Below are positions 1 to 8,167 of a stretch of 64,000 bases of DNA, in pieces. The position numbers were made by a program, and so were the translations under genes. Under the pieces are notes generated by a model that worked only from the letters and a program-made list of their open reading frames with translations, did not search any database and was not told where the DNA came from. Origin of the DNA: Laceyella tengchongensis (GTDB lineage: Bacteria; Bacillota; Bacilli; Thermoactinomycetales; Thermoactinomycetaceae); NCBI RefSeq assembly GCF_900182735.1, contig NZ_FXTU01000003.1, positions 372,001 through 436,000 of the forward strand. The letters are read 5' to 3'. Each line of letters starts with the position of its first letter. Position 1 is the stretch's first letter.

Positions 1-314
1 AAATATGGAGCCAAAACCACCTTAGGCTTATACTGGCGAATCACTTGCGTCATCTTGTCGATCTGCTCTCTTCCGCCCAAGCCGCGGTCGGGAAAAGCCA
101 AATCGATCACTTGCCCGACCCCTAAGATGGCGGCGGCCCGCTTCGCTTCCATGCGTCGCCGTTCTACGGTCCCGTTTGAAGACAGCTCTGCTTCGGTCAG
201 ATTGCAAATGGCGACGCGGTAGCCCTGTTTCACATGTTTGGCCAAAATGCCACCCGCTCCGATTTCCACATCATCGGGATGCGCACCAAACGCCAAAATA
301 TCAACGGTATTCAC
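1..314 (-). CDS. bshB1: BshB1, N-acetylglucosaminyl-malate deacetylase (3' part missing)
   Basis: Removes the acetyl group from GlcNAc-malate in bacillithiol synthesis, in the cytoplasm. Reading the minus strand from a GTG at 314 gives a protein beginning MNTVDILAFGAHPDDVEIG. The AHPDDVE motif is the metal-binding signature of the LmbE/PIG-L deacetylase family, and NLTEAELSSNGT further on is typical of BshB1. About 105 residues are present; the rest lies beyond base 1. The gene follows mgsA on the same strand 22 bases downstream, the order seen in B. subtilis, so mgsA and bshB1 are probably co-transcribed. A second LmbE-type gene, bshB2, is at 49459. Confidence 0.9.
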   Translation of the reverse strand, partial: MNTVDILAFGAHPDDVEIGAGGILAKHVKQGYRVAICNLTEAELSSNGTVERRRMEAKRAAAILGVGQVIDLAFPDRGLGGREQIDKMTQVIRQYKPKVVLAPY

Positions 315-336
315 CTTTGTTCCCTCTCTTCTCCCA

Positions 337-741
337 TTACCGGGTTGGATTGACCAGCTCGCGCCACGACAGCTCGCCTTCTTTGACGGCCCGAATCATG
401 ATTTCCGCCGCCGCAAGATTCGTAGCTACTGGAATGTTATGGACATCAGCCAATCTCAACAAAGCCAATATGTCCGGCTCATGCGGCTGCGCGGCCAGCG
501 GATCGCGGAAAAAGACGATCAGATCCATGCGGTTTTCTGCCACCAGCGCTCCGATTTGTTGATCCCCACCCAACGGCCCAGATAAAAAGCGATGCACCTG
601 AAGTGAAGTCGCCTCTGCAATGCGCTTGCCGGTTGTTCCGGTAGCAAAGAGGCGGTGGGGCTTGAGCAACTCTTCATAAGCGATAGCGAATTGCACCATT
701 TGCTCTTTTTTTGCGTCATGCGCAATTAAAGCGATATTCAT
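337..741 (-). CDS. mgsA: Methylglyoxal synthase
   Basis: Converts dihydroxyacetone phosphate to methylglyoxal and phosphate, a cytoplasmic overflow bypass of glycolysis. The 134-residue protein from the ATG at 741 (MNIALIAHDAKKEQMV) has the usual length and the family motifs GTTGKRI, SGPLGGDQQIGA and FFRDPL, the last holding the catalytic Asp. A longer frame is open upstream, but a GGGGGAGG ribosome site sits directly before 741 and homologues begin at this methionine. It lies between the PLP enzyme gene (ending 768) and bshB1. Bacillithiol protects against methylglyoxal, so the neighbourhood makes sense. Confidence 0.95.
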   Translation of the reverse strand: MNIALIAHDAKKEQMVQFAIAYEELLKPHRLFATGTTGKRIAEATSLQVHRFLSGPLGGDQQIGALVAENRMDLIVFFRDPLAAQPHEPDILALLRLADVHNIPVATNLAAAEIMIRAVKEGELSWRELVNPTR

Positions 742-767
742 TGGCCTCCCCCTTTTTGATGGTGACG

Positions 768-1760
768 TCACATGCGCGCCAAGGATGATGCATGCGTAAA
801 CAAGGCAGGCGCGCCACCTGTATGCCAAAATAATACCCGTTTTGATTTGTCGGCGGTTTTCGCCAATTGGTCGAGCATTCCCGCCAGCGCCTTTCCAGTG
901 TATATCGGATCGACCAAAATCCCTTCCGCGCGGGCCAACTTCCGAATCGCTTCATTTCCCGCCGGAGAGGGCGTGCCGTATTTGCGACCAATGTATTGAT
1001 CGAACAGCGCGTCGGTCGGCGCCAATTCAGAAGCTGCCGGCTGGTTGATCTCCTTGCACAGCTGGCGCATGAAACGGTTCACCTCTTGCTCCGTCTGCTC
1101 CCGCTCTTGCCAGACACTGATACCGCGGAAACGGGTGGGGGTCTGGGTCAGGTTTCGCCCGACAGCAAGCCCGGCCAACGTTCCGCCCGTCCCCACCGCC
1201 ACATAGATTTCATCAAACGGCGGCAATTCTTGCTGTTGCCGTTGCCGCTCAAGCTCGTACCAAGCGGTGACATAACCGTAATCTCCCCTTCCGGTAGAGC
1301 CTCCCACGGGAATGATAAACGGCTTCCTGCCCAAACGCTCCGCCGCAAACGCTTTTTCCCGCATCACCGCGAGCAAGCCATCTGAACCATACGCCCCAGT
1401 CGCAAACAATTTCGCGCCGAGCAATTGATCCAACAACAAATTCCCCTGCACGTCGCCTAAGCGTTCACCCGCAAAGCACAACCAAGTTTCCAAGCCAGCT
1501 TTGTTGGCGGCCGCCACTGTGAGGCGGGCGTGATTCGACTGGGGGCTTCCCCCCGTGATCACCAAATCGCATCCTTCATCTAGTGCTTGTCCCAACAAAT
1601 ACTCCAACTTGCGCAGTTTGTTGCCGCCAAATGCCAATTCCGTCACATCATCCCGTTTGATCCACAGGCTGGCTACCCCCAGTTCCGCCCCTAGATTGGC
1701 TAGCGGCATCAACGGGGTATCTCCGCTCAGCAACGGATACCTTGGAAACGCGTTTTTCAT
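768..1760 (-). CDS. D-cysteine desulfhydrase / ACC deaminase-like PLP enzyme
   Basis: A fold-type II pyridoxal-phosphate enzyme of 330 residues. GGNKLRKLEY near residue 46 carries the PLP lysine (Lys48) and GGSPQSNHARL is the substrate and phosphate region shared by D-cysteine desulfhydrase and 1-aminocyclopropane-1-carboxylate deaminase. VGTGGTLAGLAVG is the glycine loop holding the PLP phosphate. The family breaks down D-cysteine or related amino acids to pyruvate, ammonia and sulfide; sequence alone does not settle the substrate. It starts 17 bases after the dapB stop and precedes mgsA, a place where B. subtilis has no such gene. D-cysteine desulfhydrase is the more likely activity beside a bacillithiol gene, by inference. 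Confidence 0.8.
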   Translation of the reverse strand: MKNAFPRYPLLSGDTPLMPLANLGAELGVASLWIKRDDVTELAFGGNKLRKLEYLLGQALDEGCDLVITGGSPQSNHARLTVAAANKAGLETWLCFAGERLGDVQGNLLLDQLLGAKLFATGAYGSDGLLAVMREKAFAAERLGRKPFIIPVGGSTGRGDYGYVTAWYELERQRQQQELPPFDEIYVAVGTGGTLAGLAVGRNLTQTPTRFRGISVWQEREQTEQEVNRFMRQLCKEINQPAASELAPTDALFDQYIGRKYGTPSPAGNEAIRKLARAEGILVDPIYTGKALAGMLDQLAKTADKSKRVLFWHTGGAPALFTHASSLARM

Positions 1761-1777
1761 TTGATCCCCGCTCTCCT

Positions 1778-2581
1778 CTAAGCGAAATCAATCACATTTT
1801 CCAGACCGTACACGAGCCGGTCTTGTTCCATCACTTTTTCAACTGCTAATTTCACACCCGGCATAAAAGATTCGCGATTGAAAGAATCGTGGCGGATGGT
1901 CAACAGTTGCCCTTCGCCGCCAAACAGCACCTCTTGGTGCGCGATCAACCCTGGCAAACGCACGCTGTGAACGCGAAAGCCCTGAGTCAACCCTCCACGC
2001 GCACCGTGAAGCAGTTCTTTTTCTTCTGGGTGGCCCTGTTTGATCTCGGTTCGCGTCTCACTGATCATCTCGGCCGTCTTCATCGCCGTGCCTGAAGGAG
2101 CGTCCAATTTCTGATCATGATGGTATTCCACGATTTCGACATGGGGCAAGTATTTGGCCGCTTGCCGGGCAAACACCATCATCAAGACGGCACCCAGCGC
2201 AAAGTTAGGCGCGATGATCGCCCCCACGCCTTTTTCCGCACACAGCTCGGATAGCTCTTGTACTTCAGCTTCCGACAATCCGCTTGTGCCCACCACCGGC
2301 CGCACGCCTTTGCTGATCGCCAACACCATATGTTCTTTCACTGCGTGGGGAGTGGTGAAATCGACCCACACATCTGCTTCATGCTTTTCTAATGCTTCCT
2401 GCGCCGTCGCATAAAACGGGGCCCCAATCGGGTTGAAACCCAACGCTTCACCGACGTCTTGTCCAGCGTATGTGCGCGAAACGCCAGCAACTAACTCCAA
2501 ATGATCGTATTGCCGCATCATTTTTATTACCTCTTGCCCCATGCGCCCACTGGCGCCGGCAACGATGACTCGAATACCCAT
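1778..2581 (-). CDS. dapB: 4-hydroxy-tetrahydrodipicolinate reductase
   Basis: Reduces hydroxy-tetrahydrodipicolinate with NAD(P)H in the diaminopimelate/lysine pathway, which also supplies the spore's dipicolinate precursor. The 267-residue protein opens with the nucleotide-binding motif VAGASGRMGQEV. It also contains EYHHDQKLDAPSGTA, the substrate and catalytic His/Lys signature. The start at 2581 has an AGAGGAGA site 8 bases upstream. An in-frame ATG at 2614 overlaps the stop of the preceding gene, but would add 11 residues not found in homologues. It forms an operon with the MazG-like gene upstream. Confidence 0.95.
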   Translation of the reverse strand: MGIRVIVAGASGRMGQEVIKMMRQYDHLELVAGVSRTYAGQDVGEALGFNPIGAPFYATAQEALEKHEADVWVDFTTPHAVKEHMVLAISKGVRPVVGTSGLSEAEVQELSELCAEKGVGAIIAPNFALGAVLMMVFARQAAKYLPHVEIVEYHHDQKLDAPSGTAMKTAEMISETRTEIKQGHPEEKELLHGARGGLTQGFRVHSVRLPGLIAHQEVLFGGEGQLLTIRHDSFNRESFMPGVKLAVEKVMEQDRLVYGLENVIDFA

Positions 2582-2613
2582 GGTGTCATTTCTCCTCTTC
2601 TCTGTTGTCTCCA

Positions 2614-2952
2614 TTATTTCCCTTCCTGATCAATCCGTGTCCAACGATTCGCATCACGCGTGCGATATTTTTCCATCACCCCATCAAAGGCCTTCTCCAA
2701 GTCGATGTTAAGCGAATTGGCAAAACAGGTGACGATAAACATAATGTCGCCCAGCTCACTTTCGAGGCTGTTTTCTTCTTCGCCGGGCTTTTTTGGTTTT
2801 TCCCCGTAGCGATGATTCACTTCGCGGGCTAATTCCCCCACTTCTTCCGTCATCCGCGCCAGCATAGACAACGGCTGAAAATAGCCCTCTTTAAACTGAC
2901 TGATGTACACATCTACTTCTTGTTGCATCTCTTTCAATGTTTTTTCCGCCAT
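2614..2952 (-). CDS. ypjD: MazG-like nucleotide pyrophosphohydrolase (YpjD family)
   Basis: A 112-residue all-alpha NTP pyrophosphohydrolase-like protein. The metal-binding residues are visible as EEVGELAREV (residues 36–45) and ESELGDIMFI (64–73), the E-x2-E and E-x2-D pairs of the MazG fold. Single-domain members of this size are thought to remove non-canonical nucleotides; the real substrate is unknown. A TTGGAGG ribosome site precedes the ATG at 2952. Its stop codon overlaps a possible dapB start, and the order ypjD-dapB-mgsA-bshB1 is that of B. subtilis. Confidence 0.88.
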   Translation of the reverse strand: MAEKTLKEMQQEVDVYISQFKEGYFQPLSMLARMTEEVGELAREVNHRYGEKPKKPGEEENSLESELGDIMFIVTCFANSLNIDLEKAFDGVMEKYRTRDANRWTRIDQEGK

Positions 2953-3392
2953 GTTCTTAAACCTCCAACCACACTGGCAATTCCCTAGGCCGCTGAGTGA
3001 TGGGCATTAGCCTTTGCCAGTGGCCAAAATCGCATTCACTTCGTTTGAACAGCCAACGGATGTTCGTTGCGAGCCATCTTCATGGTCAAGACCTTGCGGT
3101 GACCAGCCTGATCTCTCTAATCATTCCATAAATCGCTCACAGCCGCCACCCCAAAGCCAAACCATACCGGTACAAACCGATGGTTATCGATACCACTTAT
3201 TTATTTATAGTAACCATGCCGTAGCCAATAAACAAGCAGTTAATCTAAAATCCCCATTCAGGGGAATAAAAAGCTTGTCCAAACATGGCCCAAAGCTGCG
3301 TTTGCGTCCGGCACTTCTTTACTGCTCTTCAGGAAGATACGCCGCCGCGCTAAAATCATAACACATTAGCGCTTTTCTTCATGTTTCCCTCA
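2953..3392. other. Intergenic stretch without a recognised gene
   Basis: About 440 bases lie between the divergent ypjD and yitT genes. One 115-codon plus-strand frame crosses it, but its composition (many Ser, Pro, Gln and His, no ribosome site) looks non-coding. No terminator, tRNA or repeat was found. Only the right-hand end has a clear signal, the promoter described next. Confidence 0.5.
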
Positions 3393-3421
3393 TTGATGTC
3401 ACAAAATAGGACATGTATAAT
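3393..3421 (+). promoter_or_regulatory. Sigma-A promoter of the yitT-like gene
   Basis: TTGATG at 3393–3398 and a perfect TATAAT at 3416–3421 are separated by 17 bases, giving a start near 3428. It faces the gene at 3459. Confidence 0.75.
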
Positions 3422-3458
3422 ATAGCGGGATTAAATGATAAACAAAGAGGCGGTTAAG

Positions 3459-4316
3459 ATGAAATTTACGGGGATTGAACATGCTAGGAACATCTTTTTG
3501 ATTTTTTTGGGAGCTTTCATTTTTTCTGTGGGGATCAATTATTTCGCCATTCCCAGCCAATTGGCCGAGGGGGGATTCACCGGGATTAGCTTGTTGCTGT
3601 ACTACGCCTTCGGTTGGTCGCCTGGCTTGGTCATTCTGGTCTTAAATATTCCGCTTTTGTTCATCGGGTACCGCGTGCTTGGCAAGCGGACATTCTTTTA
3701 TACGTTGGTCGGAATCGGCGCCTCATCCTTGATGTTGGAGCTGACCGTACCCATTGTCAAACTGTGGGGCGCACCTCCCAAAGACCTGCTCTTGTGCGCA
3801 TTGTATACGGGCGTCTTGGTAGGAGCTGGACTGGGTATGATTTTTCGAATCGGCGGCACGACTGGTGGTGTAGACATCATTGCGCGGATCGTGCAAAAAT
3901 ATTTTGGCTGGAGCATCGGCCGGACCATGTTTTTGTTTGACTTTGCCGTCATAGCCAGCTCCGTTTTTTTGATCGGCTTGGATATGGCCATGTACACCTT
4001 GGTAACCGTCTTTATCGGCGCACAGGTGGTAGACTTTGTAGTAGAGGGCCTGAACGCTTCTAAAGCGGCCACCATCATCACCAACCATCCGCAAGAGCTC
4101 GCCCGTACCATCACGCAAAAAATGAACCGCGGCGTCACCATCTTAAACGGCAAAGGGGGATACACCGGCCACGAAAAAGAAGTCTTATATGTGGTTGTCG
4201 GCCCAAATGAACTGCCAAAGTTAAAAGACACGGTGACCCAACACGACCCTTATGCGTTTGTCGTTGTACACGACGCCAAGGATGTGTTGGGTGAAGGGTT
4301 CACATACGGAAAGTGA
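3459..4316 (+). CDS. YitT family membrane protein (YpjC-like)
   Basis: A 285-residue integral membrane protein with about five hydrophobic segments in the first 200 residues, including the family stretches FAIPSQLAEGGFTGI and GGTTGGVDIIARI. A soluble C-terminal DUF2179-type domain (about 205–285, including TRTITQKMNRGVTILNGKGGY split by the AR pair) follows. The function of the YitT/DUF161 family is unsettled. The start at 3459 is chosen because AAAGAGG lies 9 bases upstream; the ATG at 3435 has no such site. B. subtilis ypjC is in the same neighbourhood; here the gene is on the opposite strand from its neighbours. Confidence 0.85.
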   Translation: MKFTGIEHARNIFLIFLGAFIFSVGINYFAIPSQLAEGGFTGISLLLYYAFGWSPGLVILVLNIPLLFIGYRVLGKRTFFYTLVGIGASSLMLELTVPIVKLWGAPPKDLLLCALYTGVLVGAGLGMIFRIGGTTGGVDIIARIVQKYFGWSIGRTMFLFDFAVIASSVFLIGLDMAMYTLVTVFIGAQVVDFVVEGLNASKAATIITNHPQELARTITQKMNRGVTILNGKGGYTGHEKEVLYVVVGPNELPKLKDTVTQHDPYAFVVVHDAKDVLGEGFTYGK

Positions 4317-4336
4317 CCTCTGGCTGGCAGAACCGT

Positions 4337-5134
4337 TTACGTTGGCGCTGGATTGGATTCGGCCCGATAACGGAGCCAAGCGACATAAGCTAAAACGGTG
4401 ACGATCATCAGCGCCAGCCAATAGGTAAGCGAAATCGCTTCTCCTTCCTTCCACCGATGGACTGTCGCCATCACATCTCGCTCGGTGCCATAAAACAGCG
4501 GATAAAGCAACTGTTCCAACTGCCCCAGCGCAGCGGCCAATCGGTCCAGCCGCTTTTCCTTACGCATAAAAGCAATCAGGGAATCCATTTTATGCACAGC
4601 AAATGGACTCTTCGCCACGATCAGCGCGGGGCGGACGTGTTGCGCCTTTTGATGCAATGCTTCGATCGCTTGGCGGGCGCGTTGCCGGTCTTTGCGCCCA
4701 ATAGCTTGCTTCGCTGCGACCACTTCCTCTTTCATCGGCAGATAAAAACGTTGCCACAACGGTTGATTGGGATGGGACAACGCATCAAAAGCCAAGTGCA
4801 TCCGTTCCGCCGCCTGGGAAAGTTCCTTCTGATTCGGTCGAACTTGATTTAAGCCCCATTCTAATTCCATCAACACTTCACTCAAGTTGTGTACTGCTTC
4901 TAGCGACAGATTTTCCGCCAGCCAATCTGCTTGGGAAAAACGCCTTGCCAACACCCCTAAATCCTCACGTGCCGCCAGCCATTGTGCCGATTCCACTTCC
5001 CGTTCGATTTTCCCCGCCAACTGGGACCATTCTTCCCTTTCCCGCTCCACCCCTTCCGCCTGCGCGACGGCGGGATGGACGGTCAGCCACAGCAGGATCA
5101 ACGCCAGACCCTTACCCATCCACCGCAAATGCAC
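4337..5134 (-). CDS. ypjB: Sporulation protein YpjB
   Basis: About 265 residues. It has an N-terminal signal-like helix (GKGLALILLWLTVHPAVAQA), a long helical extracytoplasmic region rich in Glu, Arg and Gln, and a C-terminal membrane segment (LTYWLALMIVTVLAYVAWL). This layout is that of the YpjB family, expressed in sporulation in Bacillus; its molecular role is unknown. Start assignment is uncertain. GGGAGGAG lies 12 bases before a GTG at 5134, and an ATG at 5119 is also possible. The longer frame from 5194 lacks a ribosome site. It follows ypjA, as in B. subtilis. Confidence 0.75.
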   Translation of the reverse strand: MHLRWMGKGLALILLWLTVHPAVAQAEGVEREREEWSQLAGKIEREVESAQWLAAREDLGVLARRFSQADWLAENLSLEAVHNLSEVLMELEWGLNQVRPNQKELSQAAERMHLAFDALSHPNQPLWQRFYLPMKEEVVAAKQAIGRKDRQRARQAIEALHQKAQHVRPALIVAKSPFAVHKMDSLIAFMRKEKRLDRLAAALGQLEQLLYPLFYGTERDVMATVHRWKEGEAISLTYWLALMIVTVLAYVAWLRYRAESNPAPT

Positions 5135-5214
5135 CTTGATGACACACTCCTCCCGTTCACTAGTCTTTGGTACAAGACTATTCCCTTCAGGCATCGGAAT
5201 ATGTCTGTAACCCG

Positions 5215-5248
5215 GGAAAAAAGAAAAACCGGGGCAAATTCCCGGTTT
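5215..5248 (-). terminator. Terminator after ypjA
   Basis: AAACCGGG (5226–5233) pairs with CCCGGTTT (5241–5248) around a 7-base loop. Read on the minus strand, the stem is followed by TTTTCTTTTTT. It separates ypjA from ypjB. Confidence 0.75.
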
Positions 5249-5260
5249 CTTGGTAAACGC

Positions 5261-5911
5261 TTAAGAAGATCGCGGCAGGGGTAAGTCTTGCGGGCGCCAT
5301 TTGCTCGGCAACATCGCAAAAATCGAAAACAACAACAATGTGGTCACGCTAAGCAAGAGCGTGAACCAGCCCACCACATGGTCAAACGGCTCCAATGACA
5401 ATGCCAGCCAAGGATGAATATCCACCCCATAGTCCAACCCGTCGTTGAGCAACGTCCATGCGGCGACGATGAGAATCTCCCGCCGGCCATAAGTGTAAAA
5501 AGGTGCGTATAGAATGGCTTGCGCGGCCATACCCAAATGGGAAAACACCAACATCCAATGTTGCCACGATAAGGAATCCATCATCGGGCGCACATCCAAG
5601 TAAGCCCCCCAGAATATCATTACCACAGCCCAAATGCCGTATTTAAACAAGGTGATAGAAGCAAAAGCCTCTAACAGCGGGCTACGGCGCGAGCACAGGT
5701 ACAACAGCAACACCAAAGTAAAAAAAGCGCTCGCCGTCGGGCTATCGGGGACAAACAGGGTTAACACCTTGGGCTCAGTCAAAGCCAACTGCTCTTTGTA
5801 CCAATAAAATCCATAAATGGACCCCAAAAAATTAATGATGAATAATATCCATAAGACGGTGCGTTTTCTGAGCAGGGACAGCACATAATGCATAGCATCA
5901 GACACAGACAT
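5261..5911 (-). CDS. ypjA: DUF1405 membrane protein YpjA
   Basis: A 216-residue polytopic membrane protein with about six hydrophobic segments, beginning with LWILFIINFLGSIYGFYWY. It matches the DUF1405/YpjA family, whose function is unknown. The start at 5911 (MSVSDAMHY) has a GGGTGG site just upstream and removes 13 doubtful residues from the longest frame. It lies downstream of qcrC, as in B. subtilis, but a hairpin separates them, so it may be only partly co-transcribed with the bc complex genes. Confidence 0.82.
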   Translation of the reverse strand: MSVSDAMHYVLSLLRKRTVLWILFIINFLGSIYGFYWYKEQLALTEPKVLTLFVPDSPTASAFFTLVLLLYLCSRRSPLLEAFASITLFKYGIWAVVMIFWGAYLDVRPMMDSLSWQHWMLVFSHLGMAAQAILYAPFYTYGRREILIVAAWTLLNDGLDYGVDIHPWLALSLEPFDHVVGWFTLLLSVTTLLLFSIFAMLPSKWRPQDLPLPRSS

Positions 5912-5937
5912 GGATCCACCCACTTTTTTATTATGCA

Positions 5938-5969
5938 AAAGCCTGGTCACATAGATGTAACCAGGCTTT
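5938..5969 (-). terminator. Terminator after qcrC
   Basis: A 10-bp inverted repeat, AAAGCCTGGT at 5938–5947 and ACCAGGCTTT at 5960–5969, lies directly after the qcrC stop. On the minus strand it is followed by TTTT and AT-rich sequence. Confidence 0.65.
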
Positions 5970-5977
5970 GTGCTAAA

Positions 5978-6769
5978 TTATTGTTGTTTTTGCTTCATGA
6001 GCCATTCTACAAGAATTCGCTTCTCTTCTTCACTGCCTTGGAACATGCCCGCAGGCATCGCTGTTCCTTTACCTTCATCAATGTACTTGGTGATTTCCTC
6101 AGCGGTGTGACGGTTACCTGTACCGATCAGCGTAGGACCGTTTTTCCCTTCCAGGTTGTCACCGTGACATTTGATACATGCGTTTTTCGCGTAAATTTGA
6201 TATCCTTGTTCGTCTTGGGCTATTACTTTAGTATTTTGTGGTGTTTTACCGATAGCTGATTCCAATTGCAATTCGTGCTCATATTCTGCCGCCCATGTCA
6301 GCGCGCAAATCGCGACAAGCGTAACCAACATGATGCCAACTGGCACCGGGCGTTTGATAGGGCGACGTTCTTTCGTACCATCCAGCCATGGAGCGAGCAT
6401 CAAAGCCATAAACGCAATCCCTGGCAGGATAACAGTACCAATCACTACGAATTTACCAGCAGCCCATTTGTACTTCAACAACTGGTACAAGAACAGGAAG
6501 TACCAGTCTGGTACAGGCAAGAAACCGGTGTTCGTCGGATCCGCCAGTTCTCCCAATTCAGGTTCATGGGCCATGACCAGTGTCATAAAACCAACGAGGA
6601 AGACGGCTGCAACCATCCACTCTTTCAGAAGGAAGTCGGGAAAGAAAGCTTCCGTTCTACCAGGAAACTCTGAGTAGTCCTTGGGATACATCTTTGGACG
6701 GTCTGCACGAACGCGCGAGTCTCCCACATAGTGGACTTGTGTATGGTTTCCGTCTTGATTATGTGCCAA
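5978..6769 (-). CDS. qcrC: QcrC, cytochrome b subunit IV fused to cytochrome c
   Basis: Third subunit of the menaquinol:cytochrome c oxidoreductase, in the cytoplasmic membrane. The 263-residue protein has subunit-IV-like membrane helices (about 52–66, 105–125 and 143–160) with the quinone-site element PVPDWYFL. It ends in a cytochrome c domain with the haem motif Cys198-Ile-Lys-Cys201-His202. A methionine in the GTAMPAGMF segment probably ligates the haem iron. Fusion of subunit IV to cytochrome c is the standard Bacillales design. It is the last gene of qcrABC. Confidence 0.96.
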   Translation of the reverse strand: MAHNQDGNHTQVHYVGDSRVRADRPKMYPKDYSEFPGRTEAFFPDFLLKEWMVAAVFLVGFMTLVMAHEPELGELADPTNTGFLPVPDWYFLFLYQLLKYKWAAGKFVVIGTVILPGIAFMALMLAPWLDGTKERRPIKRPVPVGIMLVTLVAICALTWAAEYEHELQLESAIGKTPQNTKVIAQDEQGYQIYAKNACIKCHGDNLEGKNGPTLIGTGNRHTAEEITKYIDEGKGTAMPAGMFQGSEEEKRILVEWLMKQKQQ

Positions 6770-6794
6770 GTGGATCCCTCCTCACGCGTAGACC

Positions 6795-7466
6795 TTATAG
6801 CGGTCCAGAAATGCCCTGACGACGAATGAGAATAAAGTGTACGCCCAACAATGCGAGTAACGCAGCTGGGAGGAAGAACACATGTAACGCGAAGAAACGA
6901 GCAAGTGTTTGCGCACCTACAATGTCTCCGCCTTGCAGGAAGATAGCGATGTATGGCCCAATCACTGGTACGGATGCGGCAATCTCGACCCCTACCTTGG
7001 TAGCGAAGTATGCTTTGTTGTCCCATGGCAAGAGATATCCTGTAAATCCGAGACCCAGCATAACTGCAAAAATCAACATACCTACAACCCAGTTAAATTC
7101 ACGCGGGTGCTTATAAGAACCGGTGAAAAAGACACGCAGGGTATGTAGGAACAGCATCACAATAGCGACACTCGCACCCCAATGGTGCATCCCCCGAACG
7201 ATTGCGCCCATGGCGATTTCGTTCTGCAGGTAGTTTACACTTGCGTGAGCGTTTACAATGTCTGGAACATAATACATCGCCAAGAACATACCGGACAGTA
7301 TTTGAATAACGACAACAAAAAATGTCAGTCCACCAAAGCAATAAATAAATGCTGAGAAATGGTGGGCAGGGTTAACGTGTTCCGGTACTTCATGGTCGGC
7401 GACATCGCGCCAGATCGGCGTAATATCCAGACGCTCGTCCACCCAATCATAGATGGCGCGCAGCAT
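6795..7466 (-). CDS. qcrB: QcrB, cytochrome b6-type subunit
   Basis: Haem-bearing core subunit of the bc complex, 223 residues, the b6 length. Four membrane helices carry the bis-His haem ligands: HHWGASVAIVMLFLH and FALHVFFLPAALLALLGVH supply them. GYLLPWD is the conserved loop near the quinol site. It lies between qcrA and qcrC with short gaps and the same strand, so the three form one operon. Confidence 0.97.
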   Translation of the reverse strand: MLRAIYDWVDERLDITPIWRDVADHEVPEHVNPAHHFSAFIYCFGGLTFFVVVIQILSGMFLAMYYVPDIVNAHASVNYLQNEIAMGAIVRGMHHWGASVAIVMLFLHTLRVFFTGSYKHPREFNWVVGMLIFAVMLGLGFTGYLLPWDNKAYFATKVGVEIAASVPVIGPYIAIFLQGGDIVGAQTLARFFALHVFFLPAALLALLGVHFILIRRQGISGPL

Positions 7467-7492
7467 CCGCTACACCTCCGTTTCAAGAGCCA

Positions 7493-7990
7493 TTAAGCTT
7501 TCTTTAGTGGTCCGATCAGCAACTTGCCGTTTTCGATCTTGGTTTCATACCGATCCAACGGTTTTGCTGGAGGAGTACCTGGAACATTTGTCCCGTCCTT
7601 CGTATATCGTCCAAAGTGGCAAGGACAGAAAAATTCATTTTTGAATTGTGGGTTGGTATTGTAGCTTACGGTACAACCCAAGTGTTTGCACACTGGAGAA
7701 AGGGCCAGGATTTCATTGCCCTCCTTCAATACCCATGCCGTCATAGTTTCCCCTTTTGGTGGTTCGTACCAACCATCTTTGCGGTGAATGACGAACTTCA
7801 CGCTGATGGGGGTATCGGTGATCTCATCTACCTTGAGACCCACATCCAAAAAGTTTCCTGCTTCTCCTTTTTTCAGCATAGGATCCACAGCGAAACGCAC
7901 CATCGGGAATAGCAGTCCCGAAGCGAGGAAACCGGCTGTCCCACCTAACGTATACGTTAAGAATTGGCGGCGGGAAACTTTCTTACTCAC
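7493..7990 (-). CDS. qcrA: QcrA, Rieske iron-sulfur protein
   Basis: Rieske 2Fe-2S subunit of 165 residues, transferring electrons from menaquinol to cytochrome c. The N-terminus has a twin-arginine motif (SRRQFLT, residues 6–12) followed by a hydrophobic anchor, so export is by Tat. Cluster ligands are Cys101 and His103 (CKH) and Cys122 and His125 (CPCH); Cys106 and Cys124 are placed for the usual disulfide. It is the first gene of the qcr operon. The leader upstream contains unusual tandem repeats (see findings). Confidence 0.97.
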   Translation of the reverse strand: MSKKVSRRQFLTYTLGGTAGFLASGLLFPMVRFAVDPMLKKGEAGNFLDVGLKVDEITDTPISVKFVIHRKDGWYEPPKGETMTAWVLKEGNEILALSPVCKHLGCTVSYNTNPQFKNEFFCPCHFGRYTKDGTNVPGTPPAKPLDRYETKIENGKLLIGPLKKA

Positions 7991-8047
7991 GACTTGTCCG
8001 ACCTCCTTCTATACGGCTTCAACCGTCCACTCGGACCGGAATCTTTG

Positions 8048-8082
8048 TTTTGCTAGGACACTGACTATCTTTTACTAGGACA
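8048..8082. repeat. Two tandem 13-bp repeats at the qcr transcription start
   Basis: TTTTGCTAGGACA (8048–8060) and TTTTACTAGGACA (8070–8082) match at 12 of 13 positions and are 22 bp apart, about two helical turns. They fall just downstream of the likely qcrA -10 box, where a repressor or RNA-level control could act. Confidence 0.7.
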
Positions 8083-8087
8083 TATAC

Positions 8088-8117
8088 ATGATAGCGAAAG
8101 GTGGGTGATAAAGTCAA
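8088..8117 (-). promoter_or_regulatory. Sigma-A promoter of qcrABC
   Basis: On the minus strand, TTGACT (8117–8112) and TATCAT (8093–8088) are separated by 18 bases. The predicted start is near 8081, giving a leader of about 90 bases before the qcrA ATG. Confidence 0.7.
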
Positions 8118-8167
8118 GGAACCACTGTGACTTTGAGCGGACAAAATCGGGACGTTTTAATGACAAT

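Noticed and set aside
3014..3361. 115-codon plus-strand frame in the ypjD–yitT gap
   Set aside because: No ribosome site, low-information composition, and no recognised similarity.
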